Shown here: piece by piece, positions 1 to 7,621 of the stretch
Layout: each line of letters begins with the position of its first letter
How positions within the stretch are numbered: the first letter of the stretch is position 1
Origin: Actinomycetota bacterium
Lineage (GTDB): Bacteria > Actinomycetota > Acidimicrobiia > Acidimicrobiales > Ilumatobacteraceae
DNA: 34,294 nt
Direction of reading: 5' to 3'
Assembly: GCA_963169665.1 (NCBI GenBank)
Contig: CAUJET010000138.1
Location: 1-34,294, forward strand
The notes under the pieces: model-generated
What the model saw: the letters and a program-made list of their open reading frames with translations, nothing else
The model's database searches: none
What the model was told of the DNA's origin: nothing
Made by a program: the position numbers and the translations under genes

Positions 1-1
1 C

Positions 2-1540
2 CCCCTCCCGCTCCGCGCCGGGCCCGCGGGGCGGGGGGTCGCCCCCGTCGCTGGGCGCGGGGGCGCCGCCGCCCCCCCGCTCCACGCCGCCGGCGGCGAG
101 CTCTTCATCGACCTCGAGGCCTTCGGCCTGGTGTGCATCGACGACGAGGATGCCGACGACACGGCCGACACGGCTGACACGGCTGACACGGCTGACGACG
201 TCAGGGCCGCCGACGCGGCGGCGGCCCGGGCTGGTGGCGACGCCGTGCTGCGCGCCGTCGCCACCTCGCTCGCCGCGTCGCCCGTCGGTGAGACGTTGCG
301 CCTCATCACACACGAACTCGATCCAGCCGTCCACCTCGGCAACCACAACGCCGAACGCGCCCGCGACTTCGACGGGGCGCTCGACCTCGCCGCCTCCGCG
401 CTCGGCTCCACTCCCACCGCGGTCGGGCACCGTCGCACGTCCGAACTCCGCGCTCGCGGTATCGGCGGGGAGGCATGGGAACCGGTCGTCGTGGTGTCGG
501 CGGCGGCGACCCACGACCCGGCTGTGCTGCGCGAGCTCTGCGAGGTCACGCGCGGCGGCGGTCGTGGCCTCGCGGTGGTGCTTCGTCACGCGGTCGAGGG
601 TGCATCGCTCACGGTGCGGGCCACCCGTCACGGATGGGTGATGGACCGACTCGGTCTCACGGTCGTGCCGGTAGGCCTCGCACCCAGCCACGTCGCCGAC
701 CTGCGGCGCCTCATCGGCGCCGCCGATCAACCGGTGGTCGAGCTTCCGCCACGACCCCGACGGCCGGCGCCGGTCGACCCCTTCGTCGAACCGTCGTGGA
801 CGTTCCTGGTGCGCGTGCTCGGCGGGATCGACGTCGTCGACCACAGCGGTTCCGCCGTGACCTTCGATCGCGGCAAGTCGCTCGAGCTCGTCGCCTGGCT
901 CGCCCAGCACCGCGACCACCCCACCCGCGGCGGGGCCCGGGCGGCGCTGTGGGAGCTCGAGGTGCGCGACGCCACGTTCGCCAACGTCGTCAGCGATGCA
1001 CGGCGGTCGCTCGCCCGGGCGGTCCCGCCGGCCGACGGCGAGGAATGGCTGGCCCGCACGCTCACCGACCAACTCCCGCTCCACCCCCGGGTGCTCACCG
1101 ACGCCGACCTGCTGCGCCTGCGGCTCGACGACAGCCGCGATCGGGCGCCCCACCAGGCGATCGAGGTGCTGCGACCGGGCGTGGCACTCATCCGCGACCT
1201 CCCGTTCGCCGGGACCGACTTCCTGTGGCCGCACGCCGAAGGGCTCGCCTCGTCGCTCACGCTGCTGGCGACCACCGCGGCCACCGAGCTCGCCCGCCAC
1301 CACCTCACCGTCGGCGACGTCGATGGCGTCTTCTGGGCGACCGGCCAGGGTCTGCGTGCGCTGCCGGGCCACGAGGAGCTGATCGGGCTGCGCATGCGCG
1401 CCCATGCACAGCGCGGCGACCTGGCCGGCGTGCGCCAGGAGTGGGAGGGCTACGAGCGGGCGATCGTCGCCGACGCCTGGAGCGACGGCGAGCCGTCGCC
1501 CAAGCTGCTCGCGCTCCGCCGCGAGTTGCTGAGCAGCTGA
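2..1540 (+). CDS. BTAD-domain regulator, 5'-truncated by the window edge
   Basis: The frame is open from base 2 with no upstream stop, so the gene enters from outside the window; the GTG at 131 is an internal start candidate only. The in-window part is 512 residues. After an Asp/Thr/Ala repeat there is a long variable region. Then comes a segment like the OmpR/SARP winged helix (FLVRVLGGIDVVDHSG, followed by a GKSLELVAWLA helix), and a C-terminal TPR-like bacterial transcriptional activation domain (LRALPGHEELIGLRMRAHAQ) ending with the usual tail (KLLALRREL). Such proteins regulate transcription, and the large actinobacterial members often carry N-terminal LysM or membrane segments, which would lie outside this window. 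The target genes are unknown. The BTAD assignment is fairly secure; the role is inferred from the family. Confidence 0.75.
   Translation, partial: PLPLRAGPAGRGVAPVAGRGGAAAPPLHAAGGELFIDLEAFGLVCIDDEDADDTADTADTADTADDVRAADAAAARAGGDAVLRAVATSLAASPVGETLRLITHELDPAVHLGNHNAERARDFDGALDLAASALGSTPTAVGHRRTSELRARGIGGEAWEPVVVVSAAATHDPAVLRELCEVTRGGGRGLAVVLRHAVEGASLTVRATRHGWVMDRLGLTVVPVGLAPSHVADLRRLIGAADQPVVELPPRPRRPAPVDPFVEPSWTFLVRVLGGIDVVDHSGSAVTFDRGKSLELVAWLAQHRDHPTRGGARAALWELEVRDATFANVVSDARRSLARAVPPADGEEWLARTLTDQLPLHPRVLTDADLLRLRLDDSRDRAPHQAIEVLRPGVALIRDLPFAGTDFLWPHAEGLASSLTLLATTAATELARHHLTVGDVDGVFWATGQGLRALPGHEELIGLRMRAHAQRGDLAGVRQEWEGYERAIVADAWSDGEPSPKLLALRRELLSS
158..196 (+). repeat. In-frame 9-bp tandem repeat encoding Asp-Thr-Ala
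   Basis: Four units of GACACGGCY within the BTAD regulator encode D-T-A repeats. The length is a multiple of three, so unit-number changes would keep the frame. It probably forms an acidic linker. Confidence 0.8.
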
Positions 1541-1597
1541 CCGCAGCTGACCGCAGCTGACGGCGGCTCCGCTCCGGAGGGTCGGTGGGAACGCCAC

Positions 1598-1603
1598 TAC
1601 GGT
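1598..1603 (+). promoter_or_regulatory. Probable -10 box of the CoA-transferase gene
   Basis: TACGGT lies exactly 7 nt before the ATG at 1611, the spacing expected if transcription begins at the start codon. No Shine-Dalgarno sequence is visible, which fits a leaderless mRNA. Confidence 0.4.
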
Positions 1604-1610
1604 TCGACGC

Positions 1611-2855
1611 ATGACAGACGCCGGCGAGGGCACGCACCGACCACGACCGCTCGAAGGTGTGCGCGTGCTCGATCTCACCCGGGTGCTCAGCGGCCCGCAC
1701 TGCACCCGCATGCTCTGCGACCTGGGCGCCGAGGTCATCAAGGTCGAGCCGCCCGATGGCGACTCCACCCGCTTCGCCAACCCGCGCGTGAACAGCATGT
1801 CGAGCTACTTCGTGCAACAGAACGCGGGCAAGCGCAACGTGAGCCTCGACATGAGCACGCCCACCGGCAAGGAGCTGCTGCTGTCGATGGCCGAGCACTG
1901 CGACGTGCTCGTCGAGAACTTCCGACCGGGCGTCACCGACCGGATGGGCATCGGCTACGAGGCCGTCTCGGCCCGCAACCCGTCGATCGTCTACGCATCG
2001 ATCAGCGGGTACGGCCAGACCGGTCCGTGGGTCCACCGCCGTGCATACGCGCCGGTGGTGGGCGCCGAGGCGGGCAGCACGCAGCTGCAAGGTGATGCCC
2101 GCGGTGGCCACTACGCGAACGATCCGATGAGCCACGCCGACGTGTACACCGGTATGGAGTGCGCGTCGGCGATCCTGGCCGCGCTGTTCCAGCGCGAGCG
2201 CACCGGTCGCGGCGAACGCGTCGACGTGGCGATGGCGCAGACCATGCTCTACGTGAACGAGCACGTGCACGACCTGTTGTGGGACGGCCCCCTGCAGCCC
2301 GACTGGATCCGCAGTTACCAGCCCGGCGACTACCCGGTGCTCACCGCGGCGAACGGTCGCACGGCGATCATGGCGGGGCACCCGGCCGAGCGCGGCACGT
2401 TCGACCGGTTCGTGCACGCGATGAACAAGCCCGAACTGTTCCACGACCCACGGTTCGCCGACGTCGTCCTGCGGTTGCAGCACTTCGACGAGCTGATGGA
2501 GGTGATGCAGGCCTGGGCGTCGACCATGCCCGACACCGACGCGATCGAGCACGCGATGGCCGAGCAGGGCATCGCCACCGGCACGCTGCGCACCGTGCGC
2601 GACGTGTGCGACACCGACTGGGCCGAGGCCCGTGAGGTCACCGTGCGTGTGAGCGATCGCGGCGGCGGCACGATGCGCATCCCGAACGCACCGTGGCGCT
2701 TCGCCGGCAGCGAGGTCGGCGTGCGCGGTGAGGCCCGCTACCGCGGTGAGGACAATCACGCGGTCCTGCGCGATCTGCTCGGCCTCGACGACGAACGCCT
2801 GCAGCAACTCGACGCCGACGGCGTGCTCACGAGCAGGGTCCCCGTCACGCCGTGA
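1611..2855 (+). CDS. Family III CoA-transferase (CaiB/BaiF type)
   Basis: The 414-residue protein matches the family length (about 400). It begins with the typical LEGVRVLDLTRVLSGPHCTRML segment, continues with DLGAEVIKVEPPDGDSTR and the LVENFRPGV block, and has Asp177 in SHADVYTGM at the position of the catalytic aspartate that forms the aspartyl-CoA intermediate. The GRGERVDVAM motif follows. Family members move CoA between carboxylic acids (formate/oxalate, carnitine, bile acid, succinyl/malyl donors) in the cytosol; the substrate cannot be read from this sequence. The start is supported by the TACGGT box 7 nt upstream. The stop overlaps the ligase start by 4 nt (GTGA), suggesting translational coupling, although the two functions have no obvious link. 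Confidence 0.9.
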   Translation: MTDAGEGTHRPRPLEGVRVLDLTRVLSGPHCTRMLCDLGAEVIKVEPPDGDSTRFANPRVNSMSSYFVQQNAGKRNVSLDMSTPTGKELLLSMAEHCDVLVENFRPGVTDRMGIGYEAVSARNPSIVYASISGYGQTGPWVHRRAYAPVVGAEAGSTQLQGDARGGHYANDPMSHADVYTGMECASAILAALFQRERTGRGERVDVAMAQTMLYVNEHVHDLLWDGPLQPDWIRSYQPGDYPVLTAANGRTAIMAGHPAERGTFDRFVHAMNKPELFHDPRFADVVLRLQHFDELMEVMQAWASTMPDTDAIEHAMAEQGIATGTLRTVRDVCDTDWAEAREVTVRVSDRGGGTMRIPNAPWRFAGSEVGVRGEARYRGEDNHAVLRDLLGLDDERLQQLDADGVLTSRVPVTP

Positions 2856-3757
2856 AGTTCCCGGTCGCGCCGATGAAGGCAGCGCTCGGCCAGCTGCCCG
2901 TCGACGACGACCGCTGGGCGTACGAGATCAAGTGGGACGGGTACCGCACGATCGTGTTCGTCGACGCCACCCGTCCCGAACCAGAACGGGTGCGGGTGCA
3001 GAGCAGCAGCGGCCTCGACGTGAGCCGCACCTACGGCGAGCTCGCCGGCATGTGGCGCGACGTGAACGCCACCCGGGCCGTGCTCGACGGCGAGATCGTG
3101 GTGTTCGGCCACGACGGGCGGCCCAGCTTCGAAGGCCTCCAGCGCCACGACACACAGGTCGTGTTCCAGGCCTTCGACGTGCTCGACATCGACGGCAACG
3201 ACGTCACCGGCCTCGCCTACGAGCAGCGCCGCGAACTGCTGGCCCAGGTGCTCGACACGGGCGACAACTGGACGGTGCCGGCACACCGGGTGGGTGGCGG
3301 GGCTGAGCTGCTCGCCGCGACCGCAGCACAGGGGCTGGAGGGTGTGATGGCCAAGCGCCTGGGCAGCACCTACGTGCCCGGCAAGCGCAGCCCAAATTGG
3401 CGAAAGGTGAAGAACCGCGTCGCCATCGACGTGGTGATCGGCGGCTACACACGCGGCAGTGGCAACCGCAGCAACACCTTCGGCGCACTCCTCGTCGGCG
3501 TGCCCGACGGTGACCGGCTCGTGTTCTCCGGCGGGGTGGGCACCGGCTTCACACAACGACGCCTCGAGGAACTGCTCGGTCTCATGCGGCCCCTGCAGGT
3601 GGACGCGAGCCCGTTCGACCCCGTGCCACCCCGCGAGTACTCGCGCGATGCCGTGTGGATCAGGCCCGAGCTGCGCGCTCGACTGGAGATCGCCGAGCTC
3701 ACCAACGAGGGCTACGTGCGCCACGCCAGCTTCATCGATCTGCTCGATCGTCGTTGA
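2852..3757 (+). CDS. ATP-dependent DNA ligase, LigD/LigC-like ligase domain
   Basis: The 301-residue protein is a minimal two-domain ligase. Motif I is EIKWDGYR with Lys27 as the adenylated residue. Motif III is LDGEIVVF, motif IIIa FDVLDIDG, motif IV LEGVMAKRL and motif V WRKVKNR. The OB-fold half contains VVIGGYTRGSGNR and FSGGVGTGF, and a C-terminal strand WIRPEL. This is the architecture of the stand-alone ligase domain of bacterial LigD or of mycobacterial LigC, used in end-joining or backup repair. Neither Ku nor polymerase/nuclease LigD domains are encoded in the window. The GTG start overlaps the upstream CoA-transferase stop by 4 nt; the internal ATG 21 nt downstream is an alternative. 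Confidence 0.9.
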   Translation: MKFPVAPMKAALGQLPVDDDRWAYEIKWDGYRTIVFVDATRPEPERVRVQSSSGLDVSRTYGELAGMWRDVNATRAVLDGEIVVFGHDGRPSFEGLQRHDTQVVFQAFDVLDIDGNDVTGLAYEQRRELLAQVLDTGDNWTVPAHRVGGGAELLAATAAQGLEGVMAKRLGSTYVPGKRSPNWRKVKNRVAIDVVIGGYTRGSGNRSNTFGALLVGVPDGDRLVFSGGVGTGFTQRRLEELLGLMRPLQVDASPFDPVPPREYSRDAVWIRPELRARLEIAELTNEGYVRHASFIDLLDRR

Positions 3758-3807
3758 CGCCTGGGCATGGCCGGCCATCGCTGACGATCTGGCAGGCTTG
3801 GCGGGAT

Positions 3808-4995
3808 ATGACCGGTGCCTCTCCTCGCGACCCGATCCGTGACTTCAGCCGTGCCGAGGCCATCGCGCTCGACGCCACCGATCCGCTCGCGCGCTGGCGC
3901 GACGAGTTCGTCGTCCCCGATCCGACGCTCGTGTACCTCGACGGGAACTCGCTCGGTCGGATGCCGAGGCGCACCGTCGCCCGGCTCCAGGACGTGGTCG
4001 AGCGCGAGTGGGCCACCGATCTCATCCGATCGTGGTCGCACTGGGTCGACAAGCCCCAACGAGTCGGCGATCTCCTGGCCCCGCTGATCGGCGCGCGGCC
4101 GGGCGAGGTCGTGGTGCACGACTCGACGACGGTGAACCTCTACCAACTGCTGCACGGCGCCGCCGCGCTTCGACCCGACCGACCGGTCCTTGCGGTCGAC
4201 GAGCACGACTTTCCCAGCGATCGCTACGTGGTCGACGGCGTCGCGGGTGCCACGGGGCGCACCGTTCGCCACGGGTTCGACCGGCTCGACGACGTCGCGG
4301 TGATCGTGCGCTCCATGGTCGACTACCGCACCGCCGCTGTGGTGGACATCGCTGCCGAGACGGCGCGTGCGCACGCCGCCGGTGCGCTCGTGGTGTGGGA
4401 CCTGTCGCACGCGGTGGGCGTGCTGGCGGTCGACCTGCATGCGGCCGGTGCCCAGCTCGCGGTCGGATGCACCTACAAGTTCCTCAACGGCGGCCCGGGG
4501 TCGCCGGCGTTCACGTTCGTCGCGTCCGAACTCCAGGGCATCGTCGGCCAGCCGATCTGGGGATGGTTCAGCCAGCGCGACCAGTTCGCGATGGGGCCCA
4601 CCTATGAGCCCCGCACCGACATCGCCGGCATGCTGATCGGCACCCCGTCGATCCTGGCACTCACCGGTGCCGAGTGCGGCATCTCGCTGTCCGCTGACGC
4701 CGGCATCGAGGCGATCGCTGCCAAGGCGCGCTCGATCACGGCGTACGCGATCGACCTGTGCGACCACCACGGCCTCGACGTGTGCACCCCCCGCGAGCCC
4801 GAGCGACGCGGCGGTCACGTGTCGGTGTTGCACCCGCGTGCCAAGGAGCTCACGGCAGCTCTGATCGAACGCGGTGTGATCCCCGACTTCCGCGAACCCG
4901 ACGTCGTCCGCCTCGGGATGTCGCCACTCACCACGCGCTACATCGACGTGTTCGACGGCGTCGGCACACTGGCCGCGCTCGTCGAATCGCTCTGA
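3808..4995 (+). CDS. kynU: Kynureninase
   Basis: The 395-residue PLP enzyme (fold type I) would cleave kynurenine to anthranilate and alanine in tryptophan catabolism. Diagnostic blocks are LVYLDGNSLGRMP near the N-terminus, DSTTVNLYQLLHGAA (cofactor phosphate region), FPSDRYVVDG, VVWDLSHAVG with the PLP-ring aspartate, and TYKFLNGGPGSPAF, where Lys224 should form the Schiff base. The C-terminus has RGGHVSVLHP and VVRLGMSPLTTRY, also typical. The ATG at 3808 is chosen because LDATDPLARWRDEF, the usual N-terminal kynureninase sequence, begins shortly after it. An upstream extension of the frame reads into the ligase gene and has no family similarity. No other kynurenine-pathway gene is visible nearby, so its partners must be elsewhere. 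Confidence 0.92.
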   Translation: MTGASPRDPIRDFSRAEAIALDATDPLARWRDEFVVPDPTLVYLDGNSLGRMPRRTVARLQDVVEREWATDLIRSWSHWVDKPQRVGDLLAPLIGARPGEVVVHDSTTVNLYQLLHGAAALRPDRPVLAVDEHDFPSDRYVVDGVAGATGRTVRHGFDRLDDVAVIVRSMVDYRTAAVVDIAAETARAHAAGALVVWDLSHAVGVLAVDLHAAGAQLAVGCTYKFLNGGPGSPAFTFVASELQGIVGQPIWGWFSQRDQFAMGPTYEPRTDIAGMLIGTPSILALTGAECGISLSADAGIEAIAAKARSITAYAIDLCDHHGLDVCTPREPERRGGHVSVLHPRAKELTAALIERGVIPDFREPDVVRLGMSPLTTRYIDVFDGVGTLAALVESL

Positions 4996-5060
4996 ACCGA
5001 GTCCGGCGGGCGGTCACGCGGCGCAGGTTCCGGCTGGGGCGACGGCCTCGGCGGGTCGCC

Positions 5061-5066
5061 TAGATT
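5061..5066 (+). promoter_or_regulatory. Probable -10 box of the AI-2E-family gene
   Basis: TAGATT lies 7 nt before the ATG at 5074, with no Shine-Dalgarno between. This is the arrangement of a leaderless actinobacterial promoter; no convincing -35 is seen. Confidence 0.45.
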
Positions 5067-5073
5067 CACCGCC

Positions 5074-6210
5074 ATGTCGGACTGGAGACCGCCCCGTTGG
5101 CTGGAGGTGTCGACCGGATGGTCGTGGCGATTGCTGGTGATCGTCGCAGCCGTGGCCGTCGCGGGCACCGCGCTCACGGCGCTCAGCTCGGTCGTGCTGC
5201 CGCTGCTGATCGGGCTGATCCTCACCTCGGTGCTCGCGCCGATCAGCACCAAGCTCCTCGCCCGTGGCTGGAAGCCCGGGCTCGCCGCCTTCGCCGGCCT
5301 GTTCGTGCTGCTCGTCTTCGTGGCCCTGTTCGTGTGGCTGCTGCTCGCCGCACTCGTCGGTCCGTGGAGCACCATCTCCGACCAGATCGGCGCCGGCATC
5401 GACGTGCTGGTGGGCGAGTTCAACGACCGCTTCGACGGCGACCTCACCCAGGTCAGCGACGACATCCGGAGCGGCGCGGCGAAGATCGTCCAGGTGCTGC
5501 TCGGCGGCGTGATCGGCATGGTGGGCATCGCGGTCGGCCTCGTCACCACGCTGTTCCTCACCCTCACCGTGGTCTTCTTCTACTTGAAGGACGGCCCCAT
5601 GATGTGGGCCTGGTTCCTCGGGCACACGCCGGGGCACCGCGACCTGGTCGACCGGGTGGGACGCGCGATGTGGGACAAGCTCAACGCGTTCGTCCGCGGC
5701 ACTGCCGCCGTGGCGTTCGTCGACGCGATCGGCATCGCGCTCGGCGCGTGGATCCTCGGCGTGCCCTCGGTCCTCGCGATCGGCGTGTTCACGTTCACCC
5801 TCAGCTTCATCCCGTTCTTCGGTGCCTTCTTCGCCGGCGCCATCGCCGTGGCGATCGCACTCGCCGACGGCGGGGTGAACCGTGGCCTGCTGATGTTGCT
5901 CGTGGTGTTGATCGTGCAGCAGGTGGAGTCCAACCTCCTGCAACCGGTGCTCGTGGGCCGTGCGGTACGGCTCCACCCGCTCGTGGTGGCACTCGGTGTC
6001 ATCGCCGGCGGGAGCATCGGCGGGGTGCTCGGCATGTTCTTGTCGATCCCGCTCATCGCTGCGGCCACCGCCGCAGTGACCGAGGTGCGGCGCAGCTCGA
6101 GCGGATCCGACACGTCGATCGACGGGCCGATCGACACGCCGATCGACGCGGTTCCGGCGAGCGGCGCTGTCGAACCGCCCGACTCGTCCGGTGCCGCGGC
6201 GCTCGCCTGA
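5074..6210 (+). CDS. AI-2E family transporter (PerM/TqsA-like membrane protein)
   Basis: The 378-residue membrane protein has the topology of the AI-2E exporter superfamily. Two close N-terminal helices (LLVIVAAVAVAGTALTALSS and VVLPLLIGLILTSVLAPI) come first, then a third (AGLFVLLVFVALFVWLLLAA). A soluble middle segment (roughly residues 95-150) follows, and then at least four C-terminal helices, with the conserved family block VESNLLQPVLVGRAVRLHP near residue 290. The IPFFGAFFAG motif also fits. Despite the name, most members are uncharacterised permeases; functions reported in the family include autoinducer-2 export and Na+/H+ antiport. Nothing in the neighbourhood indicates the substrate. 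The last 40 residues are Asp/Ser/Pro rich and probably cytoplasmic. Confidence 0.88.
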   Translation: MSDWRPPRWLEVSTGWSWRLLVIVAAVAVAGTALTALSSVVLPLLIGLILTSVLAPISTKLLARGWKPGLAAFAGLFVLLVFVALFVWLLLAALVGPWSTISDQIGAGIDVLVGEFNDRFDGDLTQVSDDIRSGAAKIVQVLLGGVIGMVGIAVGLVTTLFLTLTVVFFYLKDGPMMWAWFLGHTPGHRDLVDRVGRAMWDKLNAFVRGTAAVAFVDAIGIALGAWILGVPSVLAIGVFTFTLSFIPFFGAFFAGAIAVAIALADGGVNRGLLMLLVVLIVQQVESNLLQPVLVGRAVRLHPLVVALGVIAGGSIGGVLGMFLSIPLIAAATAAVTEVRRSSSGSDTSIDGPIDTPIDAVPASGAVEPPDSSGAAALA

Positions 6211-6307
6211 CGATTCCCTCAGCGACGGGTTGGGGCCTGCGGACCCGTTGGCCGGGGACCAATGGCTCTATGTGGTCGGTCACGCGATGCCGAACATGGG
6301 AGCAACG

Positions 6308-6314
6308 AAAGGAG
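6308..6314 (+). promoter_or_regulatory. Strong ribosome binding site
   Basis: AAAGGAG stands 6 nt before the ATG at 6321 and fixes the start of the small ACP-like gene; several neighbouring genes lack such a site. Confidence 0.75.
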
Positions 6315-6320
6315 CTCGTC

Positions 6321-6551
6321 ATGGCCGAACACTTCGCCCCCCATCGGTTCGTGTCGTCCGCGCTCGCGTACGTGGCGCCGTGCCTCGACCCTGACGACCT
6401 CGATGCCGAGCTCACCCTCACCGCCGCTGACCTGCAGTACCTCGCTGCATCGATCAGCCTCGCATCGGGGGTCGACATCCCCGAACGCGACGTCATGGGT
6501 CTGCGCACGGTGCGCCAGCTCGAGGCCTATCTCGCGTCACATCACCGGTGA
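6321..6551 (+). CDS. Small acyl-carrier-like protein without carrier serine (putative)
   Basis: The 76-residue protein has a strong ribosome binding site and is probably a real gene. Its second half resembles the helix II-IV part of acyl carrier proteins: LTAADLQYLAASISLASGVDIPERDVMGLRTVRQLEAYL, given here in outline only, matches the pattern 'DSL-hydrophobic helix-gvdIPe-dl-tv-l-yl'. At the place of the phosphopantetheine serine I read Asp (ADL rather than DSL). If the alignment is right, the protein cannot carry an acyl chain in the usual way and might be a structural or regulatory relative. The alternative is a chance likeness of a short helical protein. It is separated by about 110 nt from the AI-2E gene and by about 250 nt from the next gene, so it is probably monocistronic. 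Confidence 0.5.
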   Translation: MAEHFAPHRFVSSALAYVAPCLDPDDLDAELTLTAADLQYLAASISLASGVDIPERDVMGLRTVRQLEAYLASHHR

Positions 6552-6558
6552 CCGTCGG

Positions 6559-6623
6559 CTCGATCGCGGCGGGCCGGACCGTCACGTGACCACGTCTCGA
6601 CCCGCCCCCTCGATCGCGGCGGG
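6559..6623. repeat. 15-bp direct repeat, 50-bp period, in intergenic region
   Basis: CTCGATCGCGGCGGG occurs at 6559-6573 and 6609-6623, upstream of the surface-protein gene. It could be a pair of regulator sites; nothing else was recognised in the 246-nt gap 6552-6797. Confidence 0.45.
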
Positions 6624-6797
6624 TCGACGGTGCGCCGTCGTCGGGCGATCCTCATCGCGACCTGGGGCTTTACCGTCCGACGAGCGGCTCCATCACCGGT
6701 TAAGCTTCAAGAAATGGTCAAGCTGAGACCTGTCCGGCATCAGGACACATCGATCAAGACCTAGGAACCAGCCGGCACGGAACGGGGGGTTGCAACG

Positions 6798-7499
6798 ATG
6801 GAGCGACGAATGAGTTCGAGAACGAAGGCACGGACGATCTGGAGTGCGGCCGCGGCCGTGCTCATCTCAGCGGGCGTCTGCACCGCTCCCGCGTCGGCGC
6901 ACACGGCACCCATCGGCGCCAGCTGTGAGGACGGCCTGTCGGTGCTGCTCACCGACTACAACGGCGACGGCGTCAACACCGTGCGCGTGTGGATCGACGG
7001 CACGGCCCGTGCCACCACCACCTTCGGAGCCTCCACCAGCGCGATGTACTCCTTCGGCGACCTCACCGTGTCGCACACCTGGCGCGTGAGCGTGACCGCA
7101 TGGGACGACCCCACCGGTGCCAACGGCTGGACCTTCGACACCGGCACGCTCACCATCCCCGTGTGCGCCGAGCCGACCACCACCGTGGCCACGGCACCGC
7201 CCACCACGGTGGCTGCCGCACCGGCGACGGTGCCGAGCACCACCACGGCGCCGACGACCGTCGCGACGCCCACCACCGTGACGGTGGCCTCGGTGGTCGT
7301 CACCGCGCCGACCGGCTCGAGCGGAGCACCTGCGTCCACCTCGGTGGTCTCCCAGGCGGCGCCCACCTCGATCGTGGCGCCCCCCGGCAACCTGCCGGTC
7401 ACCGGTGCCACCGACGTGCGGGCCGTCGGTGTCGGGCTGCTGCTGTTCGGTTTCGGCATCCTGCTGATCGTCGCGACCCGCCGCCCCGACGCCGCTTGA
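6798..7499 (+). CDS. Secreted surface protein with LPVTG anchor motif
   Basis: The 233-residue protein starts with a signal peptide (basic MERRMSSRTKAR, hydrophobic core, APASA cleavage region near residue 34). A small folded domain of about 90 residues follows, with two cysteines (Cys43 and Cys123) that could form a disulphide. It contains the acidic motif DYNGDGVNTVRVWIDG, which resembles a calcium-binding loop. Residues 126-195 are a Thr/Pro/Ala-rich stalk, as in wall-spanning proteins. Then comes LPVTG (199-203), a hydrophobic segment (about 208-227) and a short basic tail (RRPDAA), the sorting signal read by sortases. Function is unknown. ATG 6798 is used; ATG 6810 would also leave an intact signal peptide. 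A G-rich stretch at 6783-6789 may serve as ribosome binding site. Confidence 0.75.
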   Translation: MERRMSSRTKARTIWSAAAAVLISAGVCTAPASAHTAPIGASCEDGLSVLLTDYNGDGVNTVRVWIDGTARATTTFGASTSAMYSFGDLTVSHTWRVSVTAWDDPTGANGWTFDTGTLTIPVCAEPTTTVATAPPTTVAAAPATVPSTTTAPTTVATPTTVTVASVVVTAPTGSSGAPASTSVVSQAAPTSIVAPPGNLPVTGATDVRAVGVGLLLFGFGILLIVATRRPDAA

Positions 7500-7530
7500 C
7501 CGGCGCCCGCTGACCGGCGCCACGTCGCCG

Positions 7531-7550
7531 TCCGGGATCCCGATCCCGGA
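7531..7550. terminator. Perfect 9-bp inverted repeat (hairpin)
   Basis: TCCGGGATC and GATCCCGGA are separated by two bases, about 30 nt after the surface-protein stop and about 70 nt before the phosphatase start. No T-tract follows, so it is either a terminator without U-run, as often seen in actinobacteria, or a dyad operator for the phosphatase gene. Confidence 0.5.
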
Positions 7551-7621
7551 TCGTTGGTCGCGGACGACTGGTATGGTCGGCAGATCCGCAGCACCCGCTC
7601 GATTCAGCAGGATCGCACGCC

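Noticed and set aside
1..130. Very C/G-rich start of the window as a separate feature
   Set aside because: It is open in the frame of the BTAD gene and codes for a plausible LFIDLEAFGLV segment; the first 60 bases could include assembly error, but this cannot be judged here.
1534..1563. Three 10-bp units of CAGCTGACCG at the end of the BTAD gene
   Set aside because: Short local slippage repeat across the stop codon; no sign of function beyond a possible readthrough change.
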